Positions 36,698-50,142 are shown, counted from the first letter of the stretch. The stretch: DNA of 64,000 bases from Manihot esculenta (GCF_001659605.2 NC_035174.2:3598389-3662388); one strand, 5' to 3'. Notes: generated by a model from the letters alone, not told the origin. Numbers and translations are program-made.

Positions 36698-37290
36698 AAG
36701 AAAAATTGGACAATATTTCTGCATAACTAGACCTCCCAAAATTACACAGACTCAACAAAAATATATAATAAACTATAAATATTATTTAGATCATCCTATG
36801 AAAATCATCAATCCAAAAAAATTTAGAATCTCATTAATTGGGTCTAACTAAAACTTATTTCCTTTTAATTCTCAAATCACAAAAATCACTATTTAATAGT
36901 AAAGAAAATAAATTATATCGTAATAATTCCAATAAAAGGGATAAAACTCACCTATCCAATTATTGGAGCCTCTAAAAGAAATTATTGAATTTCTGATAAG
37001 GATATTGGTTTAAATAAGGATCTAATTGATGATTTCAGAAGTTTATGGATATATTGGATTGAGGAGGAGAAATTTTGGATTAAAAAAAGAATTTCTTTTT
37101 TTTTTTAAATAATAGAGTTTTGCTCTGTTTCAATTAATCAGGAGGAAGAAGATGCGGTGCTCGTCCCGAAACCAAAGCTTTTAATACTTTTATTTTATTT
37201 ATTTATTTATTTATTTTTACTTTTTTAATAATTTTTTTATAATTAATTTTACTTTTAAATTTTAATTTTTTTTAATGGCCGGTTATGATA
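35481..37290 (-). mobile_element. Solo LTR (1.8 kb) inside the TRIM array
   Basis: Starts TGTCACACCC at 35481 and ends GGTTATGATA at 37290. Flanks are CTCAT and CTCGT, a target duplication with one mismatch. The array consensus runs across both sides. The terminal CA has become TA. It contains a (TA)n run. Part of the same family lies reversed at 54528-55095. Confidence 0.75.
36656..36695. repeat. (TA)n microsatellite
   Basis: About 20 TA dinucleotides within the solo LTR. Confidence 0.95.
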
Positions 37291-39281
37291 CTCGTCGCAA
37301 CTGAATCAGATGCAATTGCTAAACCAGGACCGGACCCTTGGGTATTGTGGTTTGCTAGTATCTCGGGCGACTCCACCTCGTCTCACATGGGTAGCCCTTT
37401 CCTCGCATACCAACTAGCTCTACACAATTTGTTTGACCCAGAGTGGCTCTGATACCAATTGAAACAATAGCCTGGCCCAAACTGACCAAAATAATGGCCC
37501 AAAATGGTTAACCCAAGTTATTTAGTAGTTTCGTACTAGCTATTATATACAATTTTGATTTATCGTACTTTGCCGATGTGGGACGACATCTCATCCCAAG
37601 CAACTGGATGTTACACTTTCCCTTGCTAAATTTGCGACATGCTCGTCGCAACTGAATCAGATACACAATTACTAAGTCAGGACCGAACCCTTAGGTATTG
37701 TGGTTCGCTAGTACCTCGGACGGCTCCACCTCGTCTCATACGGGTAGCCATTTCCTCGCACGCCCACTAGCTCTGCATAATTTTTCTAACCAAGGGTGGC
37801 TTTGATACCAATTAAAACAGTCCGGTCCAAACTGATCCAAATAACTTTTGGATCCACTTTCCACTTGGCCCAAAATGGTTAACCCAACTTATTTAGTAGT
37901 TTCGTGCTCGCTATTATATACAATTTCGATTTACCATAAACCGCCAATGTGGGACGCGATACAAGCAAGCAGCTGTATCTGACACTCTCCCTTGCTAAAT
38001 TTGCAACGTCCTCATCGCAACTGAATTGAATACAATTGCTAAATTAGGATTGGACCATCGAGTATTGTGGTTCGCTAGTACCTCGAGTGGCTCCACCTCG
38101 TCTCACACGAGTAGCCCTTTCCTTGCAGGTCCACTAGCTCTACACAATTTTTCTGATCCAGGGTGACTCTGATACTAATTGAAATAGCTCGGCCCAAACT
38201 GACCCAAATAACTTTTGGATCCACTTTCCATTTGGCCCAAAATGGTTAACCCAAGTTATTTAGTAATTTCGTGCTAGCTATTATATACAATTTCAACTTT
38301 TCGTACTTTGCCGATGTGTGACGGCATCCCATCCTAAGCAGTTAGATGTTACACTCTCCCTTGTTAAATTTGTGACGTCTTTATCGCAACTAAATCGGAT
38401 ACAATTGCTAAATCAGGACCGGACCCTTAGGTATTGTGGTTCGCTGGTATCTCAAGCAGCTCCACTTCATTTCACACGGGTTGCCCTTTTCTCGCAGGCC
38501 CACTAGCTCTACACAATTTGTCTGACCTAGAGTGGCTCTGATACCAATTGAAACAATAACCTGGCCCAAACTGACCCAAATAACTTTTGGACCTACTTTC
38601 CACTTGGCCCAAAATGGTTAGCCCAAAATGGTTAACCTAAGTTATTTAGTAGTTTCGTGCTAGCTATTATATACAATTTTGATTTGTTGCACTTTGTCGA
38701 TGTTGGACGGCATCCCATCCCAAGCAGCTAGATGTTACACTTTAGGGTATTGTGGTTCGCTAGTACCTCGAGCAGCTCCACCTCGTCTCGCACGGGTAGC
38801 CCTTTTCTCGCAGACCCACTAGCTCTGCACAATTTGTCTGACCCAGGGTGGCTCTAATACCAATTGAAACAATAGCCTGGCCCAAACTGATCGAAACAAC
38901 TTTTGGACCCACTTTCCACTTGATCCAAAATGGTTAACCCAAGATATTTAACAAGCTATTATATACAATTTTAATTTGCTGTAAACCGCCGCTGTGAGAC
39001 ACGGTACAAGCAAGCAGCTGGATCTGACACTCTCCCCTGCTAAATTTGCGACATCCTCGTCGCAATTGAATTGAATACAATTGCTAAATCAGGATCAAAC
39101 CCTCAGGTATTGTGGTTCGCTAGTACCTCGGGTGGCTCCACCTCATCTCACACGGGTAGCCCTTTCCTCGCAAGTCCACTACCTTTGCACAATTTTTCTG
39201 ACCCAGGGTGGCTCTAATACCAATTGAAACAGTCTGGCTCAAGCTGATCCAAATAAATTTTGGATCCACTTTCCACTTGGA

Positions 39282-39690
39282 TTTTAAATTTAGATAAACT
39301 CCACTAGTGATTTAGTCACTCTATGTTGTAGTGCAGTTACTTAGAGATCAACTAAACAAATTATTATTGTCAAATCTACCATAGAGTTAAAGTTTATTGC
39401 TCTAAAACTATATAGCAATGAGGCTTGAGTGACTAAGAAATTACTTAGCAAATACTATGTTGATATTAAAACCAATACCATCTATGTGTTGTGATTGCCA
39501 AATGGCAATAGATATTGCAAAAAATAAAAGTTTCAATGGTAAAAATAGATATATTCATCTAAGATATAATGTGGTTAAGCTATGAAATAGAATTACGTCC
39601 ATTAATTCTGTGAAGTAAAAAGTAAATTTGGGCAATCTTGTAACTAAACCTTTATGAAAGAAGTTAATAAATGAAACATTAAAGGGAATG
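39282..39690 (+). pseudogene. Ty1/copia RNase H C-terminal relic
   Basis: With frameshifts and stops allowed, the plus strand reads pieces such as IIVKSTIELKFIAL, CDCQMAIDIAKNKSFNGK, YIHLRYNVVK and KVNLGNLVTKPL. These match the end of copia pol, where RNase H closes with an 'HI..R.H.VR' motif and a 'DPLTK' motif. It has many stops and frameshifts, so it is an old copy. Its tail continues into the A-type PME 3' flank. Confidence 0.75.
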
Positions 39691-41145
39691 AAATTTGAGT
39701 AATTATGAAATTAACGGTCATAGGAACTCTACCATTATGATTGAAGATTCCATGAAAAAAGTTCATATAGGTGATAACAAGTCACTTATTAGTTCTGCTA
39801 GTAATATTTATCATTTTTCCTTCCTATGGTATAAGAATTGCTAGATTGCATTAAATTAGAGGATAAGCTAAAAGCCCTTAATAATATTCACAACCCTTAT
39901 AGATAGTGTATCAATTGCAGTATACACTTGATGATATTATCTATATAAGTGTGGAGTGAGGTGTTTTTATAAGATTATGACATAATCTCTAGATTACTTA
40001 TGAACTACTATGTATGCGCATGGTCTATTAACGCAAAACAACGTTAACTGAAAGGTTTGTGGAGTGTTATAAGATTAATAATATATTAGCCTATTAAAAG
40101 GACTTTTTAATTCATAGAAAAAAAAAAGTTTCGCTAATTACATTGTATGTTAAATATTATTAGTCTAAATATGGTTCATAGTCAAAATGATACCAAATTC
40201 GAAGCATATATACTTAATTCTTAAATCAAGTAATGAAAAATCTTTTGAAATATGTGGAGAATGGTTGTAAACATGAGTTCTATTTCAAAAGATTTTTCTA
40301 CTTACCAATAAATATTCCTTTTTGACCTTTCAAAATGTTTAGATCTCAAATATAATTATCTCACTGATAAAATTTTAAGGTTGTTAAAAATTTTATTTAT
40401 GAGATTGTTTTGTTGTTGTAGCTTTGATATTTAAATCCAATTTTACATCTTATTGTTATTATATTGTGCAAATACGATTACATTATCTCAAAAATTTTGT
40501 AACAACTTAAAATAGCTAGATTTTTTATTATAAATAGCTTGCACCTCTATAAAGAAAAGACGCTCCTATTTTCTACTTTATCCTTTTCTTCATCATACTC
40601 TCTGTTGGGTTATAAATTAGAACTAAATTTTATTATTCTAATCCTATAAATTAATTTTCTAGAAAAATTTATTTTATCTTGGGGAACAGTATCCAACACG
40701 ACTCAAATTTTATTATTTTATCCTACTTTTACAATGAACTTCAGCATAATATTGTTGATATAGTCTCTACAAAATTATTCGAAATAGAAAGTGGACACTC
40801 AAAATGTTATAATCCTTAGGATTGAGTTATGGGTTCATTGCTGGAATTATCCGGGGATGAAATTTTCTTTTTGCGACCTATGGTTGCAATGGAACAAACT
40901 CCTTATTGAGAATCTAAAAATCTCTTGAATTGAAGAACTAAAAAACTTTGGTAATTTTTCTTATATTTCTTTTATTGAATTGTTGAACTTAAAAACAAGA
41001 GGAAGAAATAACCATCTTCTAAAAATAGGAAGCTATTAAACAAAATAGAGGATTACCCTCCTACCAATAAGGAAAGCAAAAGCTAACTTACACTATCTAT
41101 ATCATGGATTAACCACTAAGAATATGGCTAAACCACTAGCTACAT
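39691..41145. repeat. Copia-derived 3' flank of PME copy C
   Basis: Homologue of 21541-22750 and 62626-63660, with a few percent divergence. Between about 40869 and 41145 it has an extra stretch (gcgacctatggttgcaatgg) that is also present at 63387-63660 but missing near A. No gene is visible. Confidence 0.5.
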
Positions 41146-42851
41146 TGTAACGATCCTAGAACCGAACAGCTACCGGCACTAGGGTTCAGATCGACTTAAG
41201 GTCGCCGGAACCCGTAACAAGCCTACTGGACATCCTGTTACACCTTATAAAATCCCATACATGATCACAAGATATAACAAAACATAAACATCCCATGAAC
41301 TAAGGCTCGACCTGTGCATGCATCAAAACTGAAAATATGAACTCATACTAGAGCCCTCATCAAATGCTCCAGTATGGTAAACATCACATGCCTCAAGCTT
41401 AGTTCAAACATAACTCATAATTAAAACTTTTACATAAGAATCATGTAAACTGGGATTACTAGGACAAAACTAAGGCAAAGCATAATTCTACAACCATAAA
41501 ATAATACATGTCCACATCTATACTATTACATTTGACTATACCAACAACTATGCCGACCTTCCCGAGCTATCTTTGACCCTACAAACCTGGGGTTAGGGGA
41601 AAGGGATAAGCTACAAGAGCCTAGTGAGCAGAACATAAAAACAGTTAATAAACATATGATCGTATGAAATGCATCACAACACAAACAATTCACATCAAGT
41701 TGGACTTGTCACCGGTAACCCTCTACATATTCTAATAATGCCCGGCCCTCAATGGGAGCTCCTCAGAACTTCCCTTTAAACATAACATGACATATCCATA
41801 ATGCCAGGGGCATAGAATGAGTCTCGACCTGAACTTTCTCTTACATATTGCCAGGGGCGTAGATTGGAAAGTTAGGGACTTTCGGGGGCAGGTTTGGCAG
41901 CCTAAACCCTTCACAGATCTGAAAGTCAGGGACTTTCGGGGACAGGTTTGGCGGCCTAAACCCCACACAGATCCGAAAGTTGGAACTTTCGGAGGCAGGT
42001 TAAGCGGCCAAAAGACTGCCTCCACAAGTAGGTTTGGCGGCCAATCTTGCTTCGACGGCTGAACCTGGATTCTCCAGCAGGGCAAAACCCGATTCTGCCC
42101 TATGCACAAAGCCACCAAAACACTCCAATCCTCACACCCAAAAACCCATAAACATCCATACTCACTCAACATGTATAAGGGACATAAAAACTAGGCTAAT
42201 CTCTAACAAGCAACAACAAAAACAACACAGGAGAAAACATTCATTAGCAACCTAACTCAAACCCTAAAACTTTGGATTTAACCATTTCATGCATTAACAA
42301 CCCTTAATCCCTTCTGAAAACTTATTTAAAACATAGTAAAAGCAAAGATCTAAACTTACCTCTTGAAGATCTAAAGGTGACAGCAACTCCAACTTGGAGA
42401 TGAGGTAAAACGGTCTCCGGAGGTCTCCAAGGTTTAAAACTTTAAATTTGAACTCAAATCTTCAAAAATGAGGGAAAACTCATGAATTTTCTAAGAGATT
42501 TGAAGAAAAAAAATAACATGAGCAAACAAGGGAGGGTTAGGACTCACCTTTGCCCGAAAATGGAGAGAAAGCTCTCACATTTTCGGGCTGAAGGCCTCTT
42601 ATAGGTGGCTGGATAAACCACCTTCGGCGACCTAACACGAACCATCTTCAGCGGCCGAACCTGAGGTTTTCCTTCAAAACTCTTCTCTTTCTTTTTAACA
42701 CAAAGCTCTAAAAGAAAAATTTTCAAATTCATTTTTTATGAAAACCTTATTTTACCCTTCTAAGGAGATTCCAGTTTCGAGATTTCGGATTCCAACGGAG
42801 ATTTCATCGGAAGATTGGAATTTCGATGCCGGAGTTTAGCCGGATATTACA
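41146..42851 (-). mobile_element. Solo LTR of Tekay-like family, 1706 bp
   Basis: Target duplication TACAT at 41141-41145 and 42852-42856 is perfect. Read on the minus strand it starts TGTAATATCCGGC and resembles the Tekay LTR at 17591, including a GCCGAA cluster near 42620-42665 and 'gactttcgg' repeats at 41860-42000. It is absent at the matching place in the next unit (63660). Confidence 0.93.
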
Positions 42852-42966
42852 TACATAACTATTGAAAATAGGACAACTAAATTGCATTATTTGCTAACAC
42901 AAAATCAAAATCTTGAATCTAAAAATAGGATCCCATGGTTGAAACCTCAAAATTTTAAAAATTATA

Positions 42967-43222
42967 GGGAAAATTACTTTTTAGTCCCTCAGGTTTAACG
43001 TAATTAACACTTCCGTCCCTCTATTTTGGCGACCCAACACTTAAGTCCCTCACTTTCTCTTCCGTCCAATTTTGTAGTCCTTCCGTTCATTTAAACCGTT
43101 TGGTCAAAGAGTCAAAAGTGAGAGGTGATAATTTTTTCTAAAAATACCCTTCTCTTAATGTGAAATTCCTTTTTTTTTTTTCTCTTTCATGCTTTCTCCC
43201 GTTGAAGAAGAAGAAGAAGAAG

Positions 43223-43253
<31 letters not shown>

Positions 43254-43418
43254 TGCTGGGTAGGAAGAAGAAGAAAAAGTTGCTGGGTAGGAAGAAGAAG
43301 AAGAAGAAGAAGAAGAAGAAGAAAGATTTGCTGGGTAGGAGGAAGAAGAAGAAGAAGAAAAAGTTGCTGGGTAGGAGGAAGAAGAAGAAGAAGAAGAAGA
43401 AGAAGAAGAAAGAAGAAG

Positions 43419-43449
<31 letters not shown>

Positions 43450-43676
43450 TGCTGGGTAGGAAGAAGAAGAAGAAGAAGAAGAAGAAAGAAGAAGAAGAAG
43501 AAGAAGAAGAAGAAGAAGAAGAAAGATTTGCTGGGTAGGAGGAAGAAGAAGAAGAAGAAAAAGTTGCTAGGTAGGAGGAAGAAGAAGAAGAAGAAAAAGT
43601 TGCTGGGTAGGAGGAAGAAGAAGAAGAAGAAGAAGAAAGAAGAAGAAGAAGAAGAAGAAGAAAGAAGAAGAAGAAG

Positions 43677-43707
<31 letters not shown>

Positions 43708-43924
43708 TGCTGGGTAGGAAGAAGAAGAAGAAGAAGAAGAAGAAGAAGAAGAAGAAGAAGAGGGTTAATTTTGTCAATTCACGTGTCCCAAACGGCTATT
43801 TTGAACGGAAGGACTGCGAAATTGGACGGAAGAGAAAGTGAGGGACTTAAGTGTTGGGTCGCCAAAATAGAGGGACAGAAGTGTTAATTACGTTAAACCT
43901 GAGGGACTACAAAGTAATTTTCCC
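42967..43924. mobile_element. Mutator-type MITE with 123-bp inverted repeats and (GAA)n core
   Basis: Terminal inverted repeats (42967-43089 and 43802-43924) start GGGAAAATTAC and differ at only a few positions. A perfect 9-bp target duplication AAAATTATA lies at 42958-42966 and 43925-43933, the length made by Mutator-like transposases. No transposase is encoded. The empty site is seen at 22870 and 63775. Confidence 0.92.
43203..43761. repeat. (GAA)n expansion with interspersed gttgctgggtagga
   Basis: About 560 bases almost purely purine on the plus strand. GAA runs are broken by about ten copies of gttgctgggtagga or gatttgctgggtagga. Lys-rich and Phe-rich open frames here are artefacts. Long GAA runs can form triplex DNA. 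Confidence 0.95.
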
Positions 43925-43933
43925 AAAATTATA

Positions 43934-44404
43934 TATTGGAGCTCTATATCTCATCCACGGTTAGTAAAAATTTGTATATGTCAAAGTTAGTATTGTATAG
44001 GGCACATACGTAAGCATAGGTGTGGATGGAGAACTAAATATGAATGGATTATAAATAAGAATTTATAACTTACACTTTTATTTAAAAAAAAATCAATATT
44101 CATTGTTTTGTTTGACATATATGCATAATTTTTTTTTAATAAAAAGAGGGATCATTTAATACTATTTTTTATTTGAATTGGCCACATACTAAAACAAATA
44201 AAAATAAAAAATGAAGTTATGTAAATCCAAAAGGGAACGAACAATTTGCATTATAGTTTTCTTATTCCAATAATTTGGTTTATTTCTACAAAAAATTGAT
44301 GCCGAAATGTTTGAATGGATCCACTTTGGCAAGATCAGCTACCTGTAAAATAATAATTTGCTTTGTATTCTTCTTGTTCTTCCTCTTTCATATATATTCC
44401 CATG
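43934..44404 (-). other. 3' flank of PME copy C
   Basis: Matches 22873-23358. It includes the possible exon 5 at 44286-44342 and AT-rich sequence with several potential poly(A) signals. No other gene is visible. Confidence 0.6.
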
Positions 44405-45828
44405 TTACACCTTTGGTGGAGGAAGCAACCAACTGCTTCCTTTAATATAACCAAGACTAAGGAAGGGTTTCGCTTCTGCTTCTGTTAGCTGTTTGGCAAA
44501 TTTAACACGTCCAGCAGGATCAGCACCTGGTCCTGTATTCTTGTATTCTCCAAAAAATACATTCCTGCAAATTTCATTCAATATATTTTTAATATTCATA
44601 TTATTAGAAAATCTCAAACTTTAAAATTACTCACTTTTCTGATTCAGGGTTCCTATTATTAGTCCACCCTTCAGGATTGACAACCGCACTCATAGTACAA
44701 TAAGAGTAGACTGTGATGGGCATTGGCATCCATGGTCGACCCAAGAATGCTCCTTTTCCTTTTCCATCTACTTTACAATGTACAAAAGAGTAGCCCACAT
44801 CTTCCGAATCTTTTTCTCTCGCTTGTGCTGCTATAAACGTTAGTTGATTAGGAACATCTGCTAATACATGTATCTCTGTTTGCTGCATTTAATTTACATA
44901 AAATTTCCATATTAATCATACAATGTAAATATTAAGCGTATCAAAAGAAGAATATTTATTGAGTTTAGACTAAAGATTTAAACATTACTAGGTAAATGGA
45001 TTTTCCTCTTCCAAAAATAAAATCAACGGTGCCTTCGATATAGCAGTCTTTGTAGAAATGAACTCCCCTATCATCACACAGTGTATCTTGAAATCCAATC
45101 ATTTTAACATTGTATACAGCTGCCATAGTACCGCCTATCCTTAAAGCAAGAGCTTGTTGTAGTTTGCTTACACCATCCGGCCTAGGTGCAGTATTCTAAA
45201 CCAATAAAATTACAAAACCTATGAATTAATTTGAAAAACCAACATAAAAAATCACATAATACAATATACATAATGATTCAAGAGTAAGTTAGAAAATGAA
45301 AGAAAAGAAAAAAAAAAAAAAAGAGACCTCAATGATTAAGTTAGACGCCATGAAAAAATCAGAATCCACTTGTAATGTGGCACTGTAAACAGTTCCGTAT
45401 TTAGCAGCAGTACCAGCAAATGACAAGGTTGGCTTTTCAGCTCCTGTCCCGACAAACGTAATGAAAGGTTGGTCTTTTTCAATGGTTACTTTCTCAGTGT
45501 ATTTTCCGGGACCGATATCCACAATAACACGCTCTGTATTTTTTTTTGGAACACTCTTAACTGCTTCAGTTAATGTCTTGAATTCTCCGCTTCCATCTGC
45601 TCTAACCTTAATGGTTTTAGGTTTAGCTTCCGCTGCTTCGAGAGCTTTCTCTAAGGTGCCAGCACGATCAGCAAGGGGCTTGACATTAGCATCAAACCAT
45701 GCTTGTACTCCATCTAGACTTGCTGGGATTGGTGTTTCATCATCAGATCTAGCCGCGGTCGCTGCAAGAACAATGACAAAGACGATATATTGGGAGAAGG
45801 AAATGAAATTAAGTTGCTTTTTATCCAT
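44405..45828 (-). CDS. Pectin methylesterase copy C
   Basis: Exons 45328-45828, 44989-45195, 44635-44882 and 44405-44564. The 371-residue product is the same as in copies A and B, and intron 1 is of the B form. The promoter follows A for the whole interval to 47602. The 3' flank is of the A type but carries the MITE about 480 bp downstream of the stop and a solo LTR beyond it. No lesion is visible. Confidence 0.93.
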
Positions 45829-45885
45829 CTCTCGTTGATAGATTTTGGGAAGGTGTTGCTTGTTTCTTAAGTGAAGGAAGATGGG

Positions 45886-45894
45886 AAATTTATA
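45886..45894 (-). promoter_or_regulatory. TATA box of PME copy C
   Basis: TATAAATTT, 58 bases before the start codon. Confidence 0.75.
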
Positions 45895-47602
45895 GGCCAT
45901 TTAGTTTAGAGAAAGTCTTAATGATGCAAGAAATTTGGAGAGCTTTTAGGCTGTGGTATTCTCTAGCTACTCGTTTGTAGCGCTTGGAGAGCATTTCTCA
46001 CTTCTTTACTTTGAATTTGTGGCTCATCTTATCTTTCGGTTGTGTAATTTATTTATTTTTTGCACCAAGTTTATTCATGTTTAAACTTGAGAAATTAACG
46101 TTATGTCTTAATTAGAGTGGACGATAAAGTCATCCTCACACAAATAAAATAATATCCCATGTAATTTTCAACTAGAATTTTTTATCAGTCCTTTAATCCT
46201 TAAGAACTATTATGGGTTAATTTTATCAAGTTCCACGATTTAAATAGATAGTTATATTAATATTGTGGTTAGCGTTTTTTCATTTTATAAAGATTTTTAA
46301 AACTTTATTTTCAATCTTATTAAAATATATTCAAACTCTAATTAAATTTGAATAATTTTATTTTTCTAAAACATAAATAATTATTACATATATTTTGTTA
46401 TATATTTTTTACATTTAAAACATAATATGATAATATTAAAATGTTTTTTTTAAATCTTTTTTTTTTGTGATTTTGAAACTTATTTATTGATTAAAATAGA
46501 ATTTAAAAATTATGCGATATAAATTAAAATTGAGCAATGCATGTTTATAGTACACGTATATAGTTGAGAGAACAAAGAAATCTAGCAATAATACTCAACT
46601 AAAAATTTATTAAATTTTCAATATAAATTTAAGTTGATCTTGTTAATTATGTTAAGAGATTATAAGTGAGAAAATGCTGTTAAAAAAGAAAAGAAATGAA
46701 AATGACATTTAAAATCATCAATATGATTTTTTTGGGATTTATTAATAAAATTGTTGTAAAAATTAGTTTATAGTTTAAAGATTTATACTTACTTATAAAT
46801 ATTTATAATTGACCTTTTAAAAATGTTTAGATCTCAAATATAATTATCTCATATGATAAAATTTTATGAACGTTGAAAAATTTGTTGGAGAGATTTTTTG
46901 CTATTACAAATTTGATATTTAAATCTAATTTTAAATAGATTAGTGTCCAACACAATTCAAATTTTATTATTCTATTAAACTTTTACAAAAAACTTTAGAA
47001 ACTTTAGATGCATAATAACATGCTACTGAAATCTAGTTTAGGACAATAAGCATGGACGCTGCTTGGGAGGCAATCCAAGATTATAAGCTTGCTTAAGCCT
47101 GTAGAGTTACAAATAAGTTTTCTTTTAATTTTTTAGTTTTTAATTTATTTATTATTTTTTGGAGCAGATTGGACCTTTTGTACAATTCAAAAATTTAAGA
47201 AACCTTTTTGTAGGTAAGTTGTTATTTTTAAAATTGCTTCCAAAGAAAGGTAAGTTTTTTTTCTACTTAATTTTATTTTTCTATTTTTATTACTAATAAA
47301 ATAAAATAAAATAAAAATATAAATTAAAACCTAATTTCTTTCTCTCTCCTTATTTTTCTTCTTCCTCCTCCGGTCCTTTCAATCTGCAGGATGGTGAAGA
47401 CTGCCACCCCCAAGATCGCCGACACAGCCACTCTAACTGAAAGGCGTCGTCGGACTGTGCCGAAGACTCCAACAGCTGCAACAATTGGATCTTGCGTGCA
47501 TCACAGGCCCACGATCGCGCTCCATCCTTACCGGTCGCATGTCCTTCTGCGCCATCCTTGCCTGTCGAACGTCCTTCCGCGTCATCCTCGTCGGTCGCGC
47601 AG
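45895..47602. other. Promoter flank of PME C and relic retroelement segment
   Basis: Matches 24847-26548 with scattered substitutions. Up to about 47010 it is AT-rich promoter flank; then come the gcttgggaggcaatccaag phrase (47061) and the short 30-bp minisatellite. No gene is visible. Confidence 0.6.
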
Positions 47603-49090
47603 TGATCAAGCGTAATTTAGCCATATTTTTCATCTTATTATTATTGTTTAAATATGTATTTTCTTAGCTTAATTTGTGTTTTTATAATATTTTTTGTAAA
47701 AAAAGGAGAAAAATAGCTTGAAATGCTGAAAAACTGATTTGACCGAAGTAATTTAGCCAAATCAAGCCTCAAAGAATGCCTAAGGCAGCTGCAGAAAGAG
47801 GAAGCTAACCTACAAGATTTGATATGCCTAAGTTGATTTGTCTGGATTACTGGCCAAATCACTTGAAGAAAGTTGAAGCTGAAACCTGAAGGAAACACAC
47901 AGAAACGATTTGGGCGAGTGATTTGTCCAAATCAACTGTCTTTAGCAAGAAAATACTGAAGCACGGGAAAGGCAAAAATTCAAAAATTCAAAAGTGTTAG
48001 AATCCTATTCTACTTCAAATACAACAAGACTAATCCTAAGGTGCCTCCAAAAACTGCACCAAAAGAAGTCCTTCACCAAGGAGATCTATTCATGCTAGAA
48101 TACAAAACAAAGAAGGAATCAAAGAACCTTCAAAGACCAAGCCAAAATAGGATTCCAACTCCAAGAATGATTAGACTAGGACTTCTCACTTATAAAAAGG
48201 GGCAGCAACCAAATAGCAAGATATCTCGGAATTTTCGACAGAAAGCTTCAGCAGTGCCTCTCTCCCTTTTCTTCTTTCTTTTCTCTTTTATGTATTCTTT
48301 GTCCACCATGAGTGACTAAAAACATTTTTCTTTAGTTGAAATAGGAGAAATTTCAGTTTTGTTATGAATTGGGAGATCTGAAACTACATTGTTTAACTTC
48401 TATTTTTTCAATATTTATGCAACTTATTCTTCATGTTTATTATTGCCTTGCTATTAGAATCAATAAGGGCCTAGTGTTTTTAATTGCTTAAGCAATATAT
48501 TGTTAGTTTGAATGATTTAGATTCGTAATTGTTTAGATTATTTGAACACAAGTAACAATTGGTTGCATAATCTAACTTAAGCACGCGGTTGGCAATGTTA
48601 GAATTAGGTTTCTCCAATTCTTAAAGCAGTTAACAGTTGAAAAGTGAAGAACCCCAAGGTCGTTCCTTAGCAACTTGTTAACTAGTGTTTGATTGGTGAA
48701 TGTTTCCTAATCAAACTAAACTTAAGGAGGAATTTAGTTGTAAGGAGTGTCTTCCACAACCTAAATTAATTTATTGAAATAAATAGAAGAATCAAAGTAT
48801 CAATGATCAATTCCAAACTGAAATGGATTCTATGCTTCAACTAGACTCTTTTTATTATTGATTTACTCATCTTTTAATCATTGCTCTCTTTTACTACTTA
48901 GTTTTAATTTTAGTTCACTATCATAAAAAATAATCCCCCTTATTTTACTTTTGTTATTGATTTACCTAAGTCATTACTAGGAAAGTCCTTAGTGTCAAAT
49001 CGTTGTGATTCGACTCTATTGCCACTATCTACAGTTCTTTTTGTTGATTGTTAATAGGTTTATTTTTTATAGCTTCGACAACTGTTATCA
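47603..49090 (+). mobile_element. Solo LTR, duplicate of the one at 26549
   Basis: 1488 bp with the same CGCAG target duplication (47598-47602, 49091-49095). Copied with the block, not inserted independently. Confidence 0.92.
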
Positions 49091-49095
49091 CGCAG

Positions 49096-50142
49096 CCTTC
49101 CTCGCTGGTCGCGCATCTCTCTTCACCGATTACAGGTCTGTCCGCACCATCCTTGCCAATCGCATGTCCATCCTCACCGGTCGCAGCTTCTTTCGCGCCG
49201 ACACTGTCGCCCTGTCGCCGTCAGCCTCCTCTCCGACCACAAGCACATGACAAATGCATTCGCAGGTGAAAGAACATGCACCACATTGATGCCAAATTGG
49301 ATGCTATTCTCTCTCACTTGTGGTTGCCTATACACCATACACCAACCACCACCAGCTTGAGTTGTATGCGATTTACTCCTCATGGAAGTTCTCTTTGACT
49401 TACTTTTATTTTATTTTGTGAACTTCCCTCGTTTTATTGAATTTTTTTTACATTAAGGATAATGTGAGAAGTATGTATGGGGGGGATATGGAATAGAAAT
49501 AGAAGTATTTTTGTGATTGATGAGATTGATTGATTCTGAATATATTTTTGTTGTGTTCTGGAAAATTTTTTGAAATTTTTCCTTTGCGTTTTTGTTGTTT
49601 GAGCTAGAAGCTTGCCTAAGCCTATAAACACTTGATCTGTTTTCATGATTCTCAGCACTTACACTTGCTAAATTGTTTCTTAGATTTAATTTTTTATGAT
49701 TTCCAGTATTAGCATCATTTTATTTAAAAAAATAAATAATAAATAATAATAAATAAATAAAATTTTTTACAGCTCCTTACTTGCCGTGAGAACTTGATAT
49801 GTCCTTTTTCATAGAATCCAAGCTCTTATGCCATTTATATGCTAGCTTAAATAAGATAAGTTGATCATTGTTTATTTTATTAATTTTGTTTTTAAGGCTT
49901 GTTTTGAAAACTTATGAAGTATGGTCCTTGTCTAAATAGTTGGATAATGAATGCATGTTCTGTAAGTAAATTGCTGCCCTTTGTTAAGAATAACTTTAAA
50001 GACATTGTCTAGACCACATGTTTATGTGAAAATTAAGGGAAGTCAAAAAGCTAAAGAAAAAAATATAGAAAAAGTAGAAATTAATGCACTCCTGTGACCC
50101 ACTCCTCTAGTTGCTTAATTAATTGGTTACCAACTTGATGGT
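49096..50142. other. Relic spacer, duplicate of 28044-29092
   Basis: Same content; the G-run is shorter here (49479-49485). No gene is visible. Confidence 0.5.

Larger units (their letters stand above)
34519..39281 (-). repeat. Tandem array of TRIM units (about 365 bp each)
   Basis: Units begin (plus strand, gaaaca-type) near 34519, 34920, 35287, 37461, 37813, 38181, 38550, 38866 and 39226; the last is cut at about 39281. Read on the minus strand each unit is a short LTR of about 165 bp (TGTAACATCC...GTTTCA), then a tRNA-iMet primer site (attggtatcagagcc), about 200 bp of non-coding interior and a purine tract (gcaggggagag) leading into the next LTR. That is the plan of a terminal-repeat retrotransposon in miniature, repeated head to tail with shared LTRs. 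No protein is encoded; open frames here are incidental. Confidence 0.85.

Noticed and set aside
34519..39281. Cassandra-type TRIM with a 5S rRNA promoter
   Set aside because: I looked for the 5S-like segment in the short LTR and did not see it.
43160..43887. Lys/Glu/Arg-rich and Phe/Ser-rich long frames
   Set aside because: Translation of the (GAA)n tract inside a MITE.
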